Position numbers and translations under genes: made by a program | In this document: positions 19,401-27,939 of the stretch, piece by piece | How positions within the stretch are numbered: position 1 is the stretch's first letter | How the letters are laid out: the number at the start of each line of letters is the position of its first letter | Notes under the pieces: model-generated | The model's input: only the letters and a program-made list of their open reading frames with translations | Told to the model about the DNA's origin: nothing | Database searches by the model: none | Assembly (NCBI GenBank): GCA_964508915.1 | Contig: CAZDVK010000002.1 | Location: 1-64,000, forward strand | DNA length: 64,000 nucleotides | Direction: 5' to 3' | Source: CAZDVK01 sp964508915 | Lineage (GTDB): Bacteria > Pseudomonadota > Alphaproteobacteria > Paracaedibacterales > CAIULA01

Positions 19401-19649
19401 CATGTCATAGGCACTTTTAATCAACCCGATATCGATACCTAAATTATCAACAGGCACTGTTGGTTTTAATGGTGCGCTTCCACTACTATAAGCGCTGCCA
19501 TAAGTGCTACTGCTGAAATCCCATCCACCATAAGAACCGCTACCTGAGCCCCATCCACCATAAGTGCTGCCCAATCCAAGGGGTTTGGCTGCGGCCATCA
19601 CATTTTGTGTTAAGCCAATCAAAACAATGGCAAGTGCAATAACCTTCAT
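16407..19649 (-). CDS. exported coiled-coil protein with cysteine-protease-like motifs
   Basis: I do not recognise a named family. The chosen ATG follows AGAAGAAACC and gives 1080 residues with a clear signal peptide (MKVIALAIVL to NVMAA); a GTG 30 bp upstream would add 10 residues. A Gly/Ser/Tyr-rich stretch (25-58) follows. NQCGFFSLG (Cys509) and, far downstream, VINCHGRHFEKLV (His1047), with a helix-strand pattern before it (YLLALLNNYNIGAW), resemble the Cys and His boxes of OTU/papain-like proteases. About 430 residues of predicted coiled coil (roughly 570-960) separate them. If correct, this is an exported protease split by an inserted coiled coil. It converges on parC with a 10-bp gap. 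Confidence 0.75.
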   Translation of the reverse strand: MKVIALAIVLIGLTQNVMAAAKPLGLGSTYGGWGSGSGSYGGWDFSSSTYGSAYSSGSAPLKPTVPVDNLGIDIGLIKSAYDMTGDKFVVGKTATDPGIPVRRSVQTVNMLAHELSLYDDETTATRAAQALVGMIATGAGAGGVIRPKYTGDQTYLANPVERQLMIEALTKAADYLRQRGILDPFLESMMSRMTLQWNDDVTKSHGAVVMALLATVSQQSEAFPEPEKAYVSELCGDTIPWQDDRNWVDARNYKDAAPRHTYHAIEIAQLEEQRRVELERDAGYATRIGGLPVTPVTATGNLVPLQGITEELEQTVVPEKAALLAEKIMEFFKNTSTDLTSILTPGAFKNTVVRALAAVEKFRMLEISAAGLDKRNPKVADYLTDQNPETQAILVALVSAIQNYLYNPASTLENLRKLARYSANLREHAQNLPAFLALDVPQLIDEDLQRASQGQIAINVYQRILIDQENLKQNLFLFWMPYFDKETGNMTQHPTFVRYYASGGAANQCGFFSLGFESRSEAKQQIVDNLTDDVDVDDVYALADQISNASARIKTLMEKYTLYLAPGARDLIIKEKIAKKTDEMTREFLQDQQARERQKIAKKLRAIKEAFMAEKEAELQKEAFFLDAVKLKKHIDDQTKTLTELKKKIPTTKKGLTLGSSKSAAVLSDDEIQRITDEIRALEEAVNELKRHFTVLENQITRARLEYSRQAEAFAKSYQPAITSEVHERIQAETEVKLPQIPGKAHDFVMMLEEKDEQDTRRLLDYVKATKGFEHDHQVLAYFNEIIRRINAELEDINRQVDIEKQAAGFPQETPDQLEFALWFKENGVDYTRIPEQEFKGLAIAVFGERDALKARLDDIKKGLTDRKIDLRAGESRTYKQKQWIIENYLKRDLFTFAERVNKSVADQIGIFAAEKRILAAARINARLTKEFYAIRDFRQIVWDSMHEKFAQKDSGKIGDIAKSESSEELEFNSNKDWLTRAQDYTYLLALLNNYNIGAWISKSHQNYDPERAIYLSSNDGQYSLTDYVAVAPDAKRVDVINCHGRHFEKLVDAFDYTRAARSIRHKNAHVGLGNTRSGW

Positions 19650-20082
19650 GGTTTCTTCTAAAAAATATATTCCTAGCACCCTTTATATACTTAAAACATT
19701 TAATAAAAAATTAATTTTTAAAATAGTTATCCTCAATTTTTAAGATTTTCCTGTTTGAATGGGCTACGCATAATCAATAAATTAAATTTATGAAAAATTT
19801 AAACAACAATATAAAATAATTAAAAATAAATAGATAACGCTTTTCACTTGTGTTTTGAAATATAATTATTTAAAGTTTTTTCTATGATTTCACTTGATTA
19901 ATATTCAAAAATTCAAAAACGCCAATGCCGCCAGGTTATGTTGTTGTGCAAAATATATACTTGGTTTATTCAGTTTTTTTAGATTAGAATAATGACATCA
20001 GGTAAAAAATTTTTAAAAGCACGTGTTTTTAAGGAATTTATTAACCCGTCAGAAGACATTTATTTTTGGGGATTTGTAAAAG
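19650..20082. other. 433-bp AT-rich divergent intergenic region
   Basis: Very AT-rich sequence between the divergent exported-protein gene and ftsZ. It must hold promoters for both. Apart from the candidate ftsZ promoter I see no gene; a 39-codon frame (19992-20111) running into ftsZ is weakly supported. Typical ftsZ neighbours such as ftsA are absent. Confidence 0.6.
19961..19990 (+). promoter_or_regulatory. candidate promoter for ftsZ-def-fliX
   Basis: TTGGTT (19961-19966), an 18-bp spacer and TAGAAT (19985-19990, five of six -10 bases) lie about 90 bp before ftsZ. In such AT-rich DNA chance matches are common. Confidence 0.35.
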
Positions 20083-21585
20083 ATGACGATTCAAAAAAAA
20101 TCAGCAAATGAGCTTGATCTTAGGCCACGTATATCTGTTATTGGTGTGGGCGGTGCTGGTGGTAACGCTGTTAACAATATGATTCGGGCTAAATTAGAAG
20201 GCGTTGAATTTATAGTTGCCAATACGGATGCACAATCATTGGAACAATCTCTTGTGGCATCGGATCGTCGAATTCAATTGGGGCTTCATATTACACAAGG
20301 TTTGGGCGCTGGTTCCAAGCCCGATGTGGGGCGCGCAGCTGCTGAAGAATCTATTGAAGAAGTTTTGGGCCATTTACGTGGCAGCAATATGGTGTTCATC
20401 ACAGGTGGTATGGGTGGTGGCACGGGCACAGGTGCAGCACCTGTTATTGCGCGCGCGGCTCGTGAAAGTGGTATTTTAACTGTTGGTGTTGTCACAAAAC
20501 CTTTCCATTTTGAAGGGTCCCATCGGGCGCGATCTGCTGAACGTGGTATTGATGAATTACAGCAATATGTAGATACGCTTATTATTATCCCCAATCAAAA
20601 CTTATTCCGCATTGCTAACGAACGCACAACCTTTGCTGATGCCTTTAAAATGGCTGATGATGTTTTATATTCTGGTGTCCGTGGTGTGACAGACTTGATG
20701 ATGATGCCAGGGTTGATTAACCTAGACTTCGCTGACATTCGCGCTGTTATGGCTGAAATGGGCAAGGCGATGATGGGAACAGGCGAAGCCGAAGGTGACC
20801 GCCGTGCATTAGATGCTGCTGAAGCAGCTATTTCTAACCCATTGTTAGATGATGTATCTATGAAAGGTGCAAAGGGCGTTTTGATCAACATTACAGGTGG
20901 TTATGACATGACCTTGTATGAAGTTGATGAAGCAGCCAACCGCATCCGGGAAGATGTTGAAAGTGAAGCGAACATTATTTTTGGTTCTACATTTGATGAA
21001 AAATTGAATGGTCGCATCCGCGTGTCTGTAGTGGCAACAGGTATTGGGGGCGGTTATAACCAAGCGTGGCAAGGTGATGCTGCGTTGAATACTCAATATG
21101 GTCCTGCAAGTCGTCCATCAACTGCAGCGACCCAGTCCATCTATACGCCTTTTGAGGCGCCATCCACAAAAGATATTCATCCTTTTACATCCGATAAAAG
21201 CACTTTTGACGAAGATCACACATCTTTAAGAACGCAAGATACTTTTGAGTTGGATTCCTTTACAAAGACTTTGGCTACTGAAGAAGTTGACGAAAAAATG
21301 GAGACATCCCAGGGTTTTGAGGAAACAGATAACTTTGCCCATGACAATCGGTCAGCGGCATTGTTAGAGGAAGACTATTCCCAAAAAATGGAAGAAAACT
21401 TAAAGGCCCCTGATCAACGTCGTCGCACGCCGTCGTTATTTGAACGGTTCACAGGGGTAGGGCGTCAAAAACCTCAGCAGCACCCTGTAACAGAGCAGAC
21501 CTTGAAGCAGCAAAAAGGTGCCGATAATGACCGGGATTCCGAAATTTTAGACATTCCTGCTTTCTTACGCCGTGGTAATAACTAG
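20083..21585 (+). CDS. ftsZ: cell division protein FtsZ
   Basis: Tubulin-like GTPase that forms the division ring at midcell. At 500 residues it is of the long alphaproteobacterial type. The GTP-binding signature GGMGGGTGTGAAP is at about 107-119 and the T7-loop NLDFADIR near 213. A variable linker (about 330-485) ends in the conserved C-terminal peptide DIPAFLRR (490-497) that binds FtsA or ZipA. The ATG is chosen because the conserved N-terminus (RISVIGVGGAGGNAVNNMI) follows it. It lies 12 bp before def, and def overlaps fliX, so the three look like one operon. Confidence 0.98.
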   Translation: MTIQKKSANELDLRPRISVIGVGGAGGNAVNNMIRAKLEGVEFIVANTDAQSLEQSLVASDRRIQLGLHITQGLGAGSKPDVGRAAAEESIEEVLGHLRGSNMVFITGGMGGGTGTGAAPVIARAARESGILTVGVVTKPFHFEGSHRARSAERGIDELQQYVDTLIIIPNQNLFRIANERTTFADAFKMADDVLYSGVRGVTDLMMMPGLINLDFADIRAVMAEMGKAMMGTGEAEGDRRALDAAEAAISNPLLDDVSMKGAKGVLINITGGYDMTLYEVDEAANRIREDVESEANIIFGSTFDEKLNGRIRVSVVATGIGGGYNQAWQGDAALNTQYGPASRPSTAATQSIYTPFEAPSTKDIHPFTSDKSTFDEDHTSLRTQDTFELDSFTKTLATEEVDEKMETSQGFEETDNFAHDNRSAALLEEDYSQKMEENLKAPDQRRRTPSLFERFTGVGRQKPQQHPVTEQTLKQQKGADNDRDSEILDIPAFLRRGNN

Positions 21586-21597
21586 AGGCATGACATT

Positions 21598-22146
21598 GTG
21601 ACACGTTTAACCGTTTTAACTGTTCCAGACCCAAGGCTTAAGTTGAAGGCAGTTTCTGTTGAAACGGTTGATGATTCTGTTCGTCAGTTGATGAAAGATA
21701 TGCTGGAAACTATGTACGCAGAAGAAGGTGCAGGGTTGGCAGCAACCCAGGTTGGCATTCAAAAACGTGTTGTTGTTATGGATATTCCTGGCCCTAATGA
21801 AAACGAACCAGGAACTATTTACAAAATGGTTAACCCGGAAATTGTTTGGGAATCAGAAGAAACCTGTACGTACAACGAAGGGTGTTTGTCAGTTCCAGGC
21901 CAGCGGGCAGAGGTGGAGCGACCCACCCGTGTTAAAATACGCTATTTGGATGAGCATAATCAGAAACAAGAAATAGACGCTGATGATTTTTTAGCGCGGT
22001 GTGTTCAGCATGAAATTGACCATTTAGATGGAAAACTTTATATTGATTATCTAACGCCTTTAAAACGACAAATGTTTGTTAAAAAGGTGCAGCGTCTTTT
22101 GACGCCAGTCCATTCGCCTAAAGAAAAAGGTCAAAATATTCAATGA
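21598..22146 (+). CDS. def: peptide deformylase
   Basis: Metalloenzyme that removes the formyl group from nascent N-terminal methionine. It has 182 residues, and all three family motifs are visible: GAGLAATQVG (44-53), EGCLSVPG (94-101, ligand Cys96) and QHEIDHLDG (137-145, ligands His138 and His142, catalytic Glu139). The GTG start is used because the nearby ATG is followed at once by a stop. It is usually paired with fmt; here it lies between ftsZ and fliX, overlapping fliX by ATGA. Confidence 0.97.
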   Translation: MTRLTVLTVPDPRLKLKAVSVETVDDSVRQLMKDMLETMYAEEGAGLAATQVGIQKRVVVMDIPGPNENEPGTIYKMVNPEIVWESEETCTYNEGCLSVPGQRAEVERPTRVKIRYLDEHNQKQEIDADDFLARCVQHEIDHLDGKLYIDYLTPLKRQMFVKKVQRLLTPVHSPKEKGQNIQ

Positions 22147-22550
22147 CCATAGTAAAAATCGATGGACCTATTGCTTCTTCCATAAAATCAAAAAGGCCCA
22201 TTTCTAAGAAAACAGGTTCTTTTGGTTTTTCTGTGGAAGATAGTGCAGATTTTCCCCAGTCTCAGGCTGTTCAAATGTCAATTAGCACGCAAGGAATTGA
22301 CGCCTTGTTCATGGCCATTAGTCAAAAATCCCCCAATGACGAGCAAGCTATCAACCAAGGCGAACAGCTTTTGAAGTATTTAGATGCTTTACGCCTGGGT
22401 TTGATAGAGGGGCGCTTACCCAAAGAAACGTTGCATCACCTTGAAAATTTAAGCGAATCTATTTCACTGGAATCCGTGGACGAAAGGCTTCAGGGCATCG
22501 TTTTGGAAATTCAAACCCGTGTTCAAGTGGAATTGGCGAAACTTTCTTAG
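22143..22550 (+). CDS. fliX: flagellar assembly protein FliX
   Basis: In Caulobacter, FliX couples completion of early flagellar structures to the FlbD regulator, which acts on sigma-54 promoters. The 135 residues have a Ser/Lys-rich N-terminal part and a helical C-terminal half (LLKYLDALRLGLIEGRLP and an ending in RVQVELAKLS) that matches the alphaproteobacterial FliX family as I know it. The ATG overlaps the def stop. A FliX gene away from flagellar genes is notable, and it agrees with the sigma-54 site upstream of flgI. The family call rests on pattern similarity. Confidence 0.72.
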   Translation: MTIVKIDGPIASSIKSKRPISKKTGSFGFSVEDSADFPQSQAVQMSISTQGIDALFMAISQKSPNDEQAINQGEQLLKYLDALRLGLIEGRLPKETLHHLENLSESISLESVDERLQGIVLEIQTRVQVELAKLS

Positions 22551-22596
22551 CAATACGTAACTTTTTTGCTTCCGGCTCTGCTCTGGAAGGTTGCCG

Positions 22597-23505
22597 TCAT
22601 TTTTTTTGTTTGCTGCCCTCATGCTTTCTAATTTTTAAATGATGTCCAGGTGAACCACCGCTATTCGATGCTGCAGCTGCTGTTTCTTCAATGTTCGAGT
22701 CAACCCAGCGCTTACTAAAATTAATACGAAATCCTGCAACATTATACAGATTTAATGCTGCATAGTTATCATCCACTTCTCCAACAACCATACATGCATG
22801 AGAAATATCTGTTTTGTAAGTTGACCGCCATCTTTGAGTTAATTCCCATTTAGGGTGGGGGCGTCCAAAAAGATCGATAGAATGAAGGATGCTATCTTGA
22901 CGAGATGAAGTATTAAGCGTGACACCATAAGGTGAATCAAAAATTGTATTACAAAAAGATGAATGGGGAGCACACACAGTAATGGGGTGAAAATTATTCC
23001 AAACCATGTCGTAGTTAAATTGCATAGGGTACCTTGAATACATTAAGGGTGCCATCAAAAGACGTGGAATAAAATGTCTTCTTTCTGGACCGACAGGGTA
23101 ATAAGGAGATTCAAACGTTGTACGGTATCGAAGGCAAGAACCGTAGTCATTTTCATGACAAAGAAAAGGGGGGGTAATAGGGGGGAGTTGATCCACAGAT
23201 ACGTGCGTTCTGCCATCAGAAAATTTTTTAAGATGAATGGTATAATTGGCAGATTCAAATTCATCTGAATGGGAAAACGACAGCGTATAAGCAGGTTCTT
23301 TTAGATAGATAGGTTTTTCTCCATATCTAATAACGCCATAAGTTTGGGATTCGTGAAGTTCTCCAAATGCATGGAGTTGAGGTAGTGTTTTCCGAGCTCC
23401 ATAAATATTAAAAGAAACATCAGGAAATGGGCTCCCGTCTTTAGGCTCAGTAGAGGCAAAGATTTGCGTCGTGAGTAAGAAAAAGGTTAAAAGAAGTTTT
23501 TTCAT
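22597..23505 (-). CDS. exported orphan protein, 302 residues
   Basis: I do not recognise it. It starts with a typical signal peptide (MKKLLLTFFLLTTQIFAS). The mature part is rich in aromatic residues, Pro and His, with several Cys (CHENDYGSC, CAPHSSFC) that could form disulphides in the periplasm. A beta-rich composition is likely, and the C-terminus is basic (HHLKIRKHEGSKQKK). It converges on fliX and diverges from the next exported protein gene at 23734. Confidence 0.65.
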   Translation of the reverse strand: MKKLLLTFFLLTTQIFASTEPKDGSPFPDVSFNIYGARKTLPQLHAFGELHESQTYGVIRYGEKPIYLKEPAYTLSFSHSDEFESANYTIHLKKFSDGRTHVSVDQLPPITPPFLCHENDYGSCLRYRTTFESPYYPVGPERRHFIPRLLMAPLMYSRYPMQFNYDMVWNNFHPITVCAPHSSFCNTIFDSPYGVTLNTSSRQDSILHSIDLFGRPHPKWELTQRWRSTYKTDISHACMVVGEVDDNYAALNLYNVAGFRINFSKRWVDSNIEETAAAASNSGGSPGHHLKIRKHEGSKQKK

Positions 23506-23733
23506 AATTATTTATTTTTATTTTTTTAGGGAACGTAACAAAACATTATTTTTGTGTCAATGTATTTGTGATTTTTGTAATTAAATTGTTGTGTGTGCTG
23601 GGGGTTCCATAGCTAGAACATCTGCCATTGACTGCGTATAAAAACAAAAAAATCAAAGAAAAATTTTTACAATTGCTGAAATTATTAATTTTAGATAATT
23701 TTTAAATATTAATCTTTTCAGAAAGGAACTTTT

Positions 23734-24573
23734 ATGACACGCAGCTTTTTAAGCTTTTGTGCCTGGACTACTTTAACCATAACGACAGTTTTTGCAAGTG
23801 AGCTTTATGGTGATGATGACGAAGGTGAGTTACCAAAATCAGCAACGGTTCATGTGACAGACAGGGTGGTGGATCCGTTTGCTTCCTTGCGTGTTCCTGG
23901 CGTTCCATCTGGGGTCTCTGCGGAAAGCGCTCGGTTGAAGTCTGTGTTAAATGCTGCGGCATTAAAAGGCATTCAAGAAGAACAAATATCAAAAGCTTTA
24001 GAACAAGTGCTTACAAATCCTGATAGAAAATTTCCAGCAGACCCTGATGTGGGTGAGGGGGTTTTTCTTGGGTTAGAGGGACCTTTTGTAAAACCCGTTT
24101 TACTTGCTATGGGAAATGGCTTGACGTTAGCTGAGATCGTAGGGGTTGTGGAATCTTTGGCGCCAGCGCCTGTTTTTTGTACTATGAATTATTTTGACCC
24201 TATCAAAGGGTGTGTAAAAGGGGGGCATCGTCGAGTTTCAAGTTTGGACGAAGGCCATGTTCGAGAAGTTTTTGGTCTTCCAACGGGTGAAGAGCCTGGA
24301 GTGAAAGAAGAAAAGCCTACTTCCTCAGCTGCTTTTTCTGGATTAGTTGTTTCAGATGCTCCTGATTCTTTGGCTGTTGGAGATGGGGATGACGCAGATT
24401 CTTTTTTCGAATCAAACGATGCCTCAGGACAACAAGGTGGCCTTTCAAGCTCATTCGCTGGTTTGTCGTCACCACCGCTGCGTCGTCAAACAACAGGAGG
24501 AGGTCTAAATAGTGTTGCTGAGGTGGAGGAAGGTGGAGAGGGGGATGAAGACGACGGTGAGGCAAGCGATTAA
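23734..24573 (+). CDS. exported acidic orphan protein, 279 residues
   Basis: I do not recognise it. The ATG follows AAAGGAACTTTT, a good ribosome site. A signal peptide ends near VFASE. The N-terminal 160 residues may form a small helical domain; the last 110 residues are a low-complexity Ser/Asp/Gly-rich tail that ends in a run of acidic residues (GGEGDEDDGEASD). A 228-bp AT-rich gap separates it from the divergent exported-protein gene, so the two may share a regulatory region. Acidic disordered tails recur in several exported proteins of this window. Confidence 0.65.
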   Translation: MTRSFLSFCAWTTLTITTVFASELYGDDDEGELPKSATVHVTDRVVDPFASLRVPGVPSGVSAESARLKSVLNAAALKGIQEEQISKALEQVLTNPDRKFPADPDVGEGVFLGLEGPFVKPVLLAMGNGLTLAEIVGVVESLAPAPVFCTMNYFDPIKGCVKGGHRRVSSLDEGHVREVFGLPTGEEPGVKEEKPTSSAAFSGLVVSDAPDSLAVGDGDDADSFFESNDASGQQGGLSSSFAGLSSPPLRRQTTGGGLNSVAEVEEGGEGDEDDGEASD

Positions 24574-24585
24574 AGTCGTTAAAAA

Positions 24586-25809
24586 TCAATCATAATCATA
24601 CGGGTCACTCCACTGGGGTTGACCCGAATCATTAATCCAAACAGTGATATAGACAAAATACACAGGAATGTGGGGTTTAACAGGTATGGTTTTTGTTTCC
24701 CCATCTTTGACCTTTTTTGTTAACCAAGCATAATTATATTTTTTGGATTTATTTTCCAGTGCCCAATTCGCCAAGGCAAACGGGTCTGATAAGCGCACGC
24801 AACCCGATGAAAAAGTACGTTTAATGCGCTGGAATAAGCGGGTGTCGGGTGTGCTGTGTAAATAAATGGCGTCTTTGTTATCCATATTAAATTTGATATT
24901 GCCAAGGGCATTATTTCCCCCAGGAAGTTGTACAATTCGGTAAGGAAAGTAGTCTTCGGATAAGGTTTCCCAGTCGACATCCTCATAAGAAATTTGTTGC
25001 CCGTCTTGGTCTAAAATTATGTAATTTCGTTCATCTAAATAAGTAGGGTCTGTTATTGTTTTTTTAAGTTTATCTTTAACAAAAATACTGACGGGTACCC
25101 CCCACGATGGGTTTAAGACGATGCTATTGATAGAGGTTTGAATTAAAGGTGTTTTACGGTTAATTCGGCCCACAACAACAGGTTGTCGAATGTTAATTTG
25201 TTCATCTGTCATGGCATATAAGAAAAAAGTCGGAATATTAATAAGTATGTAGCGTCCATCCATCAGGGGTTTAATTTCTTCCCAACGGGCAAGGTTTTTA
25301 TTAATTTTCTTGAGTCTTTTTTTAAGGCTTAGATTCAATGCCTGGCATGTTTTTGGTCCAATAACACCGTCGGGTTCTAGGAAATGATTTTTTTGAAATT
25401 CTTTAAGAGCTTGTTGAACTCTCTCATCAAATATGGGGGAAGACAGTTTTTTAGTATTAATTAGGTCATGATAATGGAGTTGTTTTCTTAAAATAGGAAC
25501 AATCGGGTCAGACGTATTCAATTCTATTTTTTTGATACCATTGCAGGGAATTCTAGGCCACTTGGGAAATTTTTTTAATTTTTTTTGATATAGACTTTTT
25601 AATTTTTCAAGTCTTTCCCACGGGTGTTCTGATACACCCAAATGTTCTTGGGGTTCATAATAAGAAAAAACAAGGTCATCGCTTTCTTTTGCGGTTAAAG
25701 CCTTCAGAGTTGCCTCATCAATAGCTTGGGCAATAACCGTTAAAGGGCTTGCCTGACAAAAGGTCAGGTGCCAACAATAGAAAAATAAAATTTTAATAAA
25801 ATATTTCAT
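24586..25809 (-). CDS. L,D-transpeptidase, YcbB/LdtD family
   Basis: Periplasmic enzyme that forms 3-3 crosslinks in peptidoglycan. The 407 residues include a signal peptide (1-21), a peptidoglycan-binding domain at about 101-155 (VQQALKEFQKNHFLEPDGVI), and a YkuD catalytic domain with His318 and the SSGCVRL motif (Cys337, Arg339). It is shorter than E. coli LdtD (615). It converges with the exported orphan at 23734, leaving only 12 bp. With the VanX-like dipeptidase it suggests active peptidoglycan remodelling. Confidence 0.92.
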   Translation of the reverse strand: MKYFIKILFFYCWHLTFCQASPLTVIAQAIDEATLKALTAKESDDLVFSYYEPQEHLGVSEHPWERLEKLKSLYQKKLKKFPKWPRIPCNGIKKIELNTSDPIVPILRKQLHYHDLINTKKLSSPIFDERVQQALKEFQKNHFLEPDGVIGPKTCQALNLSLKKRLKKINKNLARWEEIKPLMDGRYILINIPTFFLYAMTDEQINIRQPVVVGRINRKTPLIQTSINSIVLNPSWGVPVSIFVKDKLKKTITDPTYLDERNYIILDQDGQQISYEDVDWETLSEDYFPYRIVQLPGGNNALGNIKFNMDNKDAIYLHSTPDTRLFQRIKRTFSSGCVRLSDPFALANWALENKSKKYNYAWLTKKVKDGETKTIPVKPHIPVYFVYITVWINDSGQPQWSDPYDYD

Positions 25810-25871
25810 ACATATAGTACACCACGCCTAAGGTTAAGAAATGGTGAACGTACTATATGACGAATAAGCTT

Positions 25872-26705
25872 TTACGAAAAGTCAGCAGATTTTGCTAATG
25901 TTTCCATTTTTTTAAAATCGTCAAGCTGTTGTGGAAATTTTTTCATAATGCGTTCTATGGCAAGACTGCCTAGAGGAACACGCAAAGGCGGAGAATCCAA
26001 GTGCGCTATTTGAATAATAATTTGTGCTGCTTTTTGCGGGTCGCCAGGCTGATGTTGATTCATATCTTTCAAATATTTTCGTACATTATCAGAACTTGTG
26101 CCCACATAGTCAGGGTGGACATCCATGGTTTTAACAGAACCACCAGCAAAATCTGTTCGAAATGGACCTGGTTCAATTAAGGTGACATGAATCCCAAAAT
26201 CGGCCAGCTCATAAAACAAAGCTTCAGACAACCCTTCAACAGCAAATTTTGTACTGTTATAAAGACCTAAGCCGGGTGCAGATACAAGCCCCGCTATGGA
26301 TGATAAATTAATAATATGCCCTTGTTTTTGTTGACGCATCAGAGGCAAGACAGCCTTTGTAATAGCCATTAAACCAAAAACATTTGTTTCAAAAATAGCC
26401 CGAATTTCAGAAAAAGGGCATTCTTCAAGTGCGCCTGCCAACCCGTAACCAGCGTTATTTACCAAAACATCGATACGACCAAATTTTTCCTTTGTTTTTT
26501 GAACAACTTCTTTAATTTGTCGTTCATTTGTAACGTCTAAAGGTAAGGCAATGAATCTATTTTCGTACTGTTTTTCAAAATTTTCCAAAGAGGAAAGGGT
26601 GCGTGCGGTGGCAACAACAAAATCTTCAGTATTTTTTAATAACTCATCGACAAGCTGCCAACCAAAACCTTTTGAACATCCTGTAATAAACCAAACTTTT
26701 TTCAT
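25872..26705 (-). CDS. short-chain dehydrogenase/reductase
   Basis: Classical SDR oxidoreductase of about 277 residues, likely NADP-dependent; the substrate cannot be told. TGCSKGFG forms the nucleotide-binding loop. The family elements NNAGYG, the catalytic Ser in NLSSIAG and YNSTK (Tyr and Lys) are present. The ATG at 26705 is chosen over one 42 bp upstream because GAGGGCAC directly precedes it. It stands alone, divergent from ispH. Confidence 0.9.
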   Translation of the reverse strand: MKKVWFITGCSKGFGWQLVDELLKNTEDFVVATARTLSSLENFEKQYENRFIALPLDVTNERQIKEVVQKTKEKFGRIDVLVNNAGYGLAGALEECPFSEIRAIFETNVFGLMAITKAVLPLMRQQKQGHIINLSSIAGLVSAPGLGLYNSTKFAVEGLSEALFYELADFGIHVTLIEPGPFRTDFAGGSVKTMDVHPDYVGTSSDNVRKYLKDMNQHQPGDPQKAAQIIIQIAHLDSPPLRVPLGSLAIERIMKKFPQQLDDFKKMETLAKSADFS

Positions 26706-26873
26706 GTGCCCTCTACAATTAGTAAGTGAGAATTGCCTAACTTTCATACATCCGAACGTTGTCGCGCAATTATAGCTGAATATCTAATTTGGAACGCAGA
26801 AAATTAGGTTCTTTTTTGTTTTGTTTTACGGAAAATTAAAGTACTTTCTGAGAAAATATAGAGGAAGTTTACC

Positions 26874-27815
26874 ATGCGTCAGTCTTTAACAATTTTGCTA
26901 GCGAAGCCACGCGGTTTTTGCGCTGGTGTTGATCGGGCCATTCAAATCGTTGAAAAAGCTTTAGAAAAATTTGGTGCACCGGTTTATGTGCGCCATGAAA
27001 TTGTTCACAATCGATTTGTTGTGGAAAGCCTTATGGCAAAAGGGGCTGTGTTCGTAGACGAAGTGTCGGATGTTCCCCAAGATAGACCTGTCATTTTTTC
27101 AGCTCATGGTGTTCCAAAATCTGTTCCTCAAGAAGCGCAAAACCGAAATATGATTTATGTGGATGCCACGTGTCCTTTGGTTAGTAAAGTTCACCGTGAG
27201 GTTGAGCGCCACCAAAAAGAAGGCAAGTTAACCATTCTAATTGGCCATGCCAATCATCCAGAGGTGATTGGTACCATGGGGCAGGTGCCAGAAGATTCTA
27301 TGATATTGGTTGAAACGGTAACAGATGTAGAGCAATTGCCTGACTTATCACAAGCATCCTTAGCTTATGCCACACAAACGACATTGTCAGTTGATGAAGC
27401 AAAATCTATTATTGAAGCGCTTCAACATCGTTTTCCACATATTGAAGGCCCACGGAAAGAAGACATATGTTATGCCACGACGAACCGTCAATTAGCCGTT
27501 AAGGAAATTTCAAAAAAAGCGGATGCTATGATTGTTGTCGGGGCGCCGAATTCATCGAATTCTTTACGGTTGGTAGAGGTCGCGGAAAAAAATGGCGTGA
27601 AAAAATCTAAACTTTGCCAGCGTGCATCTGACCTTTCCTTAGAATGGTTCCAGGGTGTGAACGTTTTGGGGCTATCGGCTGGGGCATCTGCACCAGAAAT
27701 TTTAGTGGAAGAAGTCATTGATTTTTGCCGCAATCATTTTGATTTAACAGTGCAAGAAGTGAATGTTGTGGACGAAAATATAACGTTTCATATTCCAAAA
27801 ATGTTGGCGAACTGA
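26874..27815 (+). CDS. ispH: 4-hydroxy-3-methylbut-2-enyl diphosphate reductase
   Basis: Last step of the MEP isoprenoid pathway: reduces HMBPP to IPP and DMAPP using an iron-sulfur cluster. The 313 residues show the three cluster cysteines in RGFCAGVDRAI, DATCPLVSKVH and DICYATTNRQ, plus SNSLRLVEVAE and the TTLS element. A GAGGAAGTTTACC ribosome site precedes the ATG. A terminator follows. It indicates that isoprenoids are made by the MEP route. Confidence 0.97.
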   Translation: MRQSLTILLAKPRGFCAGVDRAIQIVEKALEKFGAPVYVRHEIVHNRFVVESLMAKGAVFVDEVSDVPQDRPVIFSAHGVPKSVPQEAQNRNMIYVDATCPLVSKVHREVERHQKEGKLTILIGHANHPEVIGTMGQVPEDSMILVETVTDVEQLPDLSQASLAYATQTTLSVDEAKSIIEALQHRFPHIEGPRKEDICYATTNRQLAVKEISKKADAMIVVGAPNSSNSLRLVEVAEKNGVKKSKLCQRASDLSLEWFQGVNVLGLSAGASAPEILVEEVIDFCRNHFDLTVQEVNVVDENITFHIPKMLAN

Positions 27816-27822
27816 AATTTGC

Positions 27823-27864
27823 GGGAATTACTGTTGTTGAAAACAAGAATAATTCCCATTTTTT
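27823..27864 (+). terminator. terminator after ispH
   Basis: gggaatta (27823-27830) pairs with taattccc (27850-27857), with an inner ttgtt/aacaa helix, followed by attttttcc. Confidence 0.75.
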
Positions 27865-27939
27865 CCAATTTACCCCATAGCCTATTCGATTGAATTATTT
27901 TAAAATTTTAACAAATAGATATAAATCAACTGGTCTGGT

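Noticed and set aside
19992..20111. 39-codon frame upstream of and overlapping ftsZ
   Set aside because: No ribosome site, overlaps the true ftsZ start in another frame, and sits in AT-rich promoter DNA.
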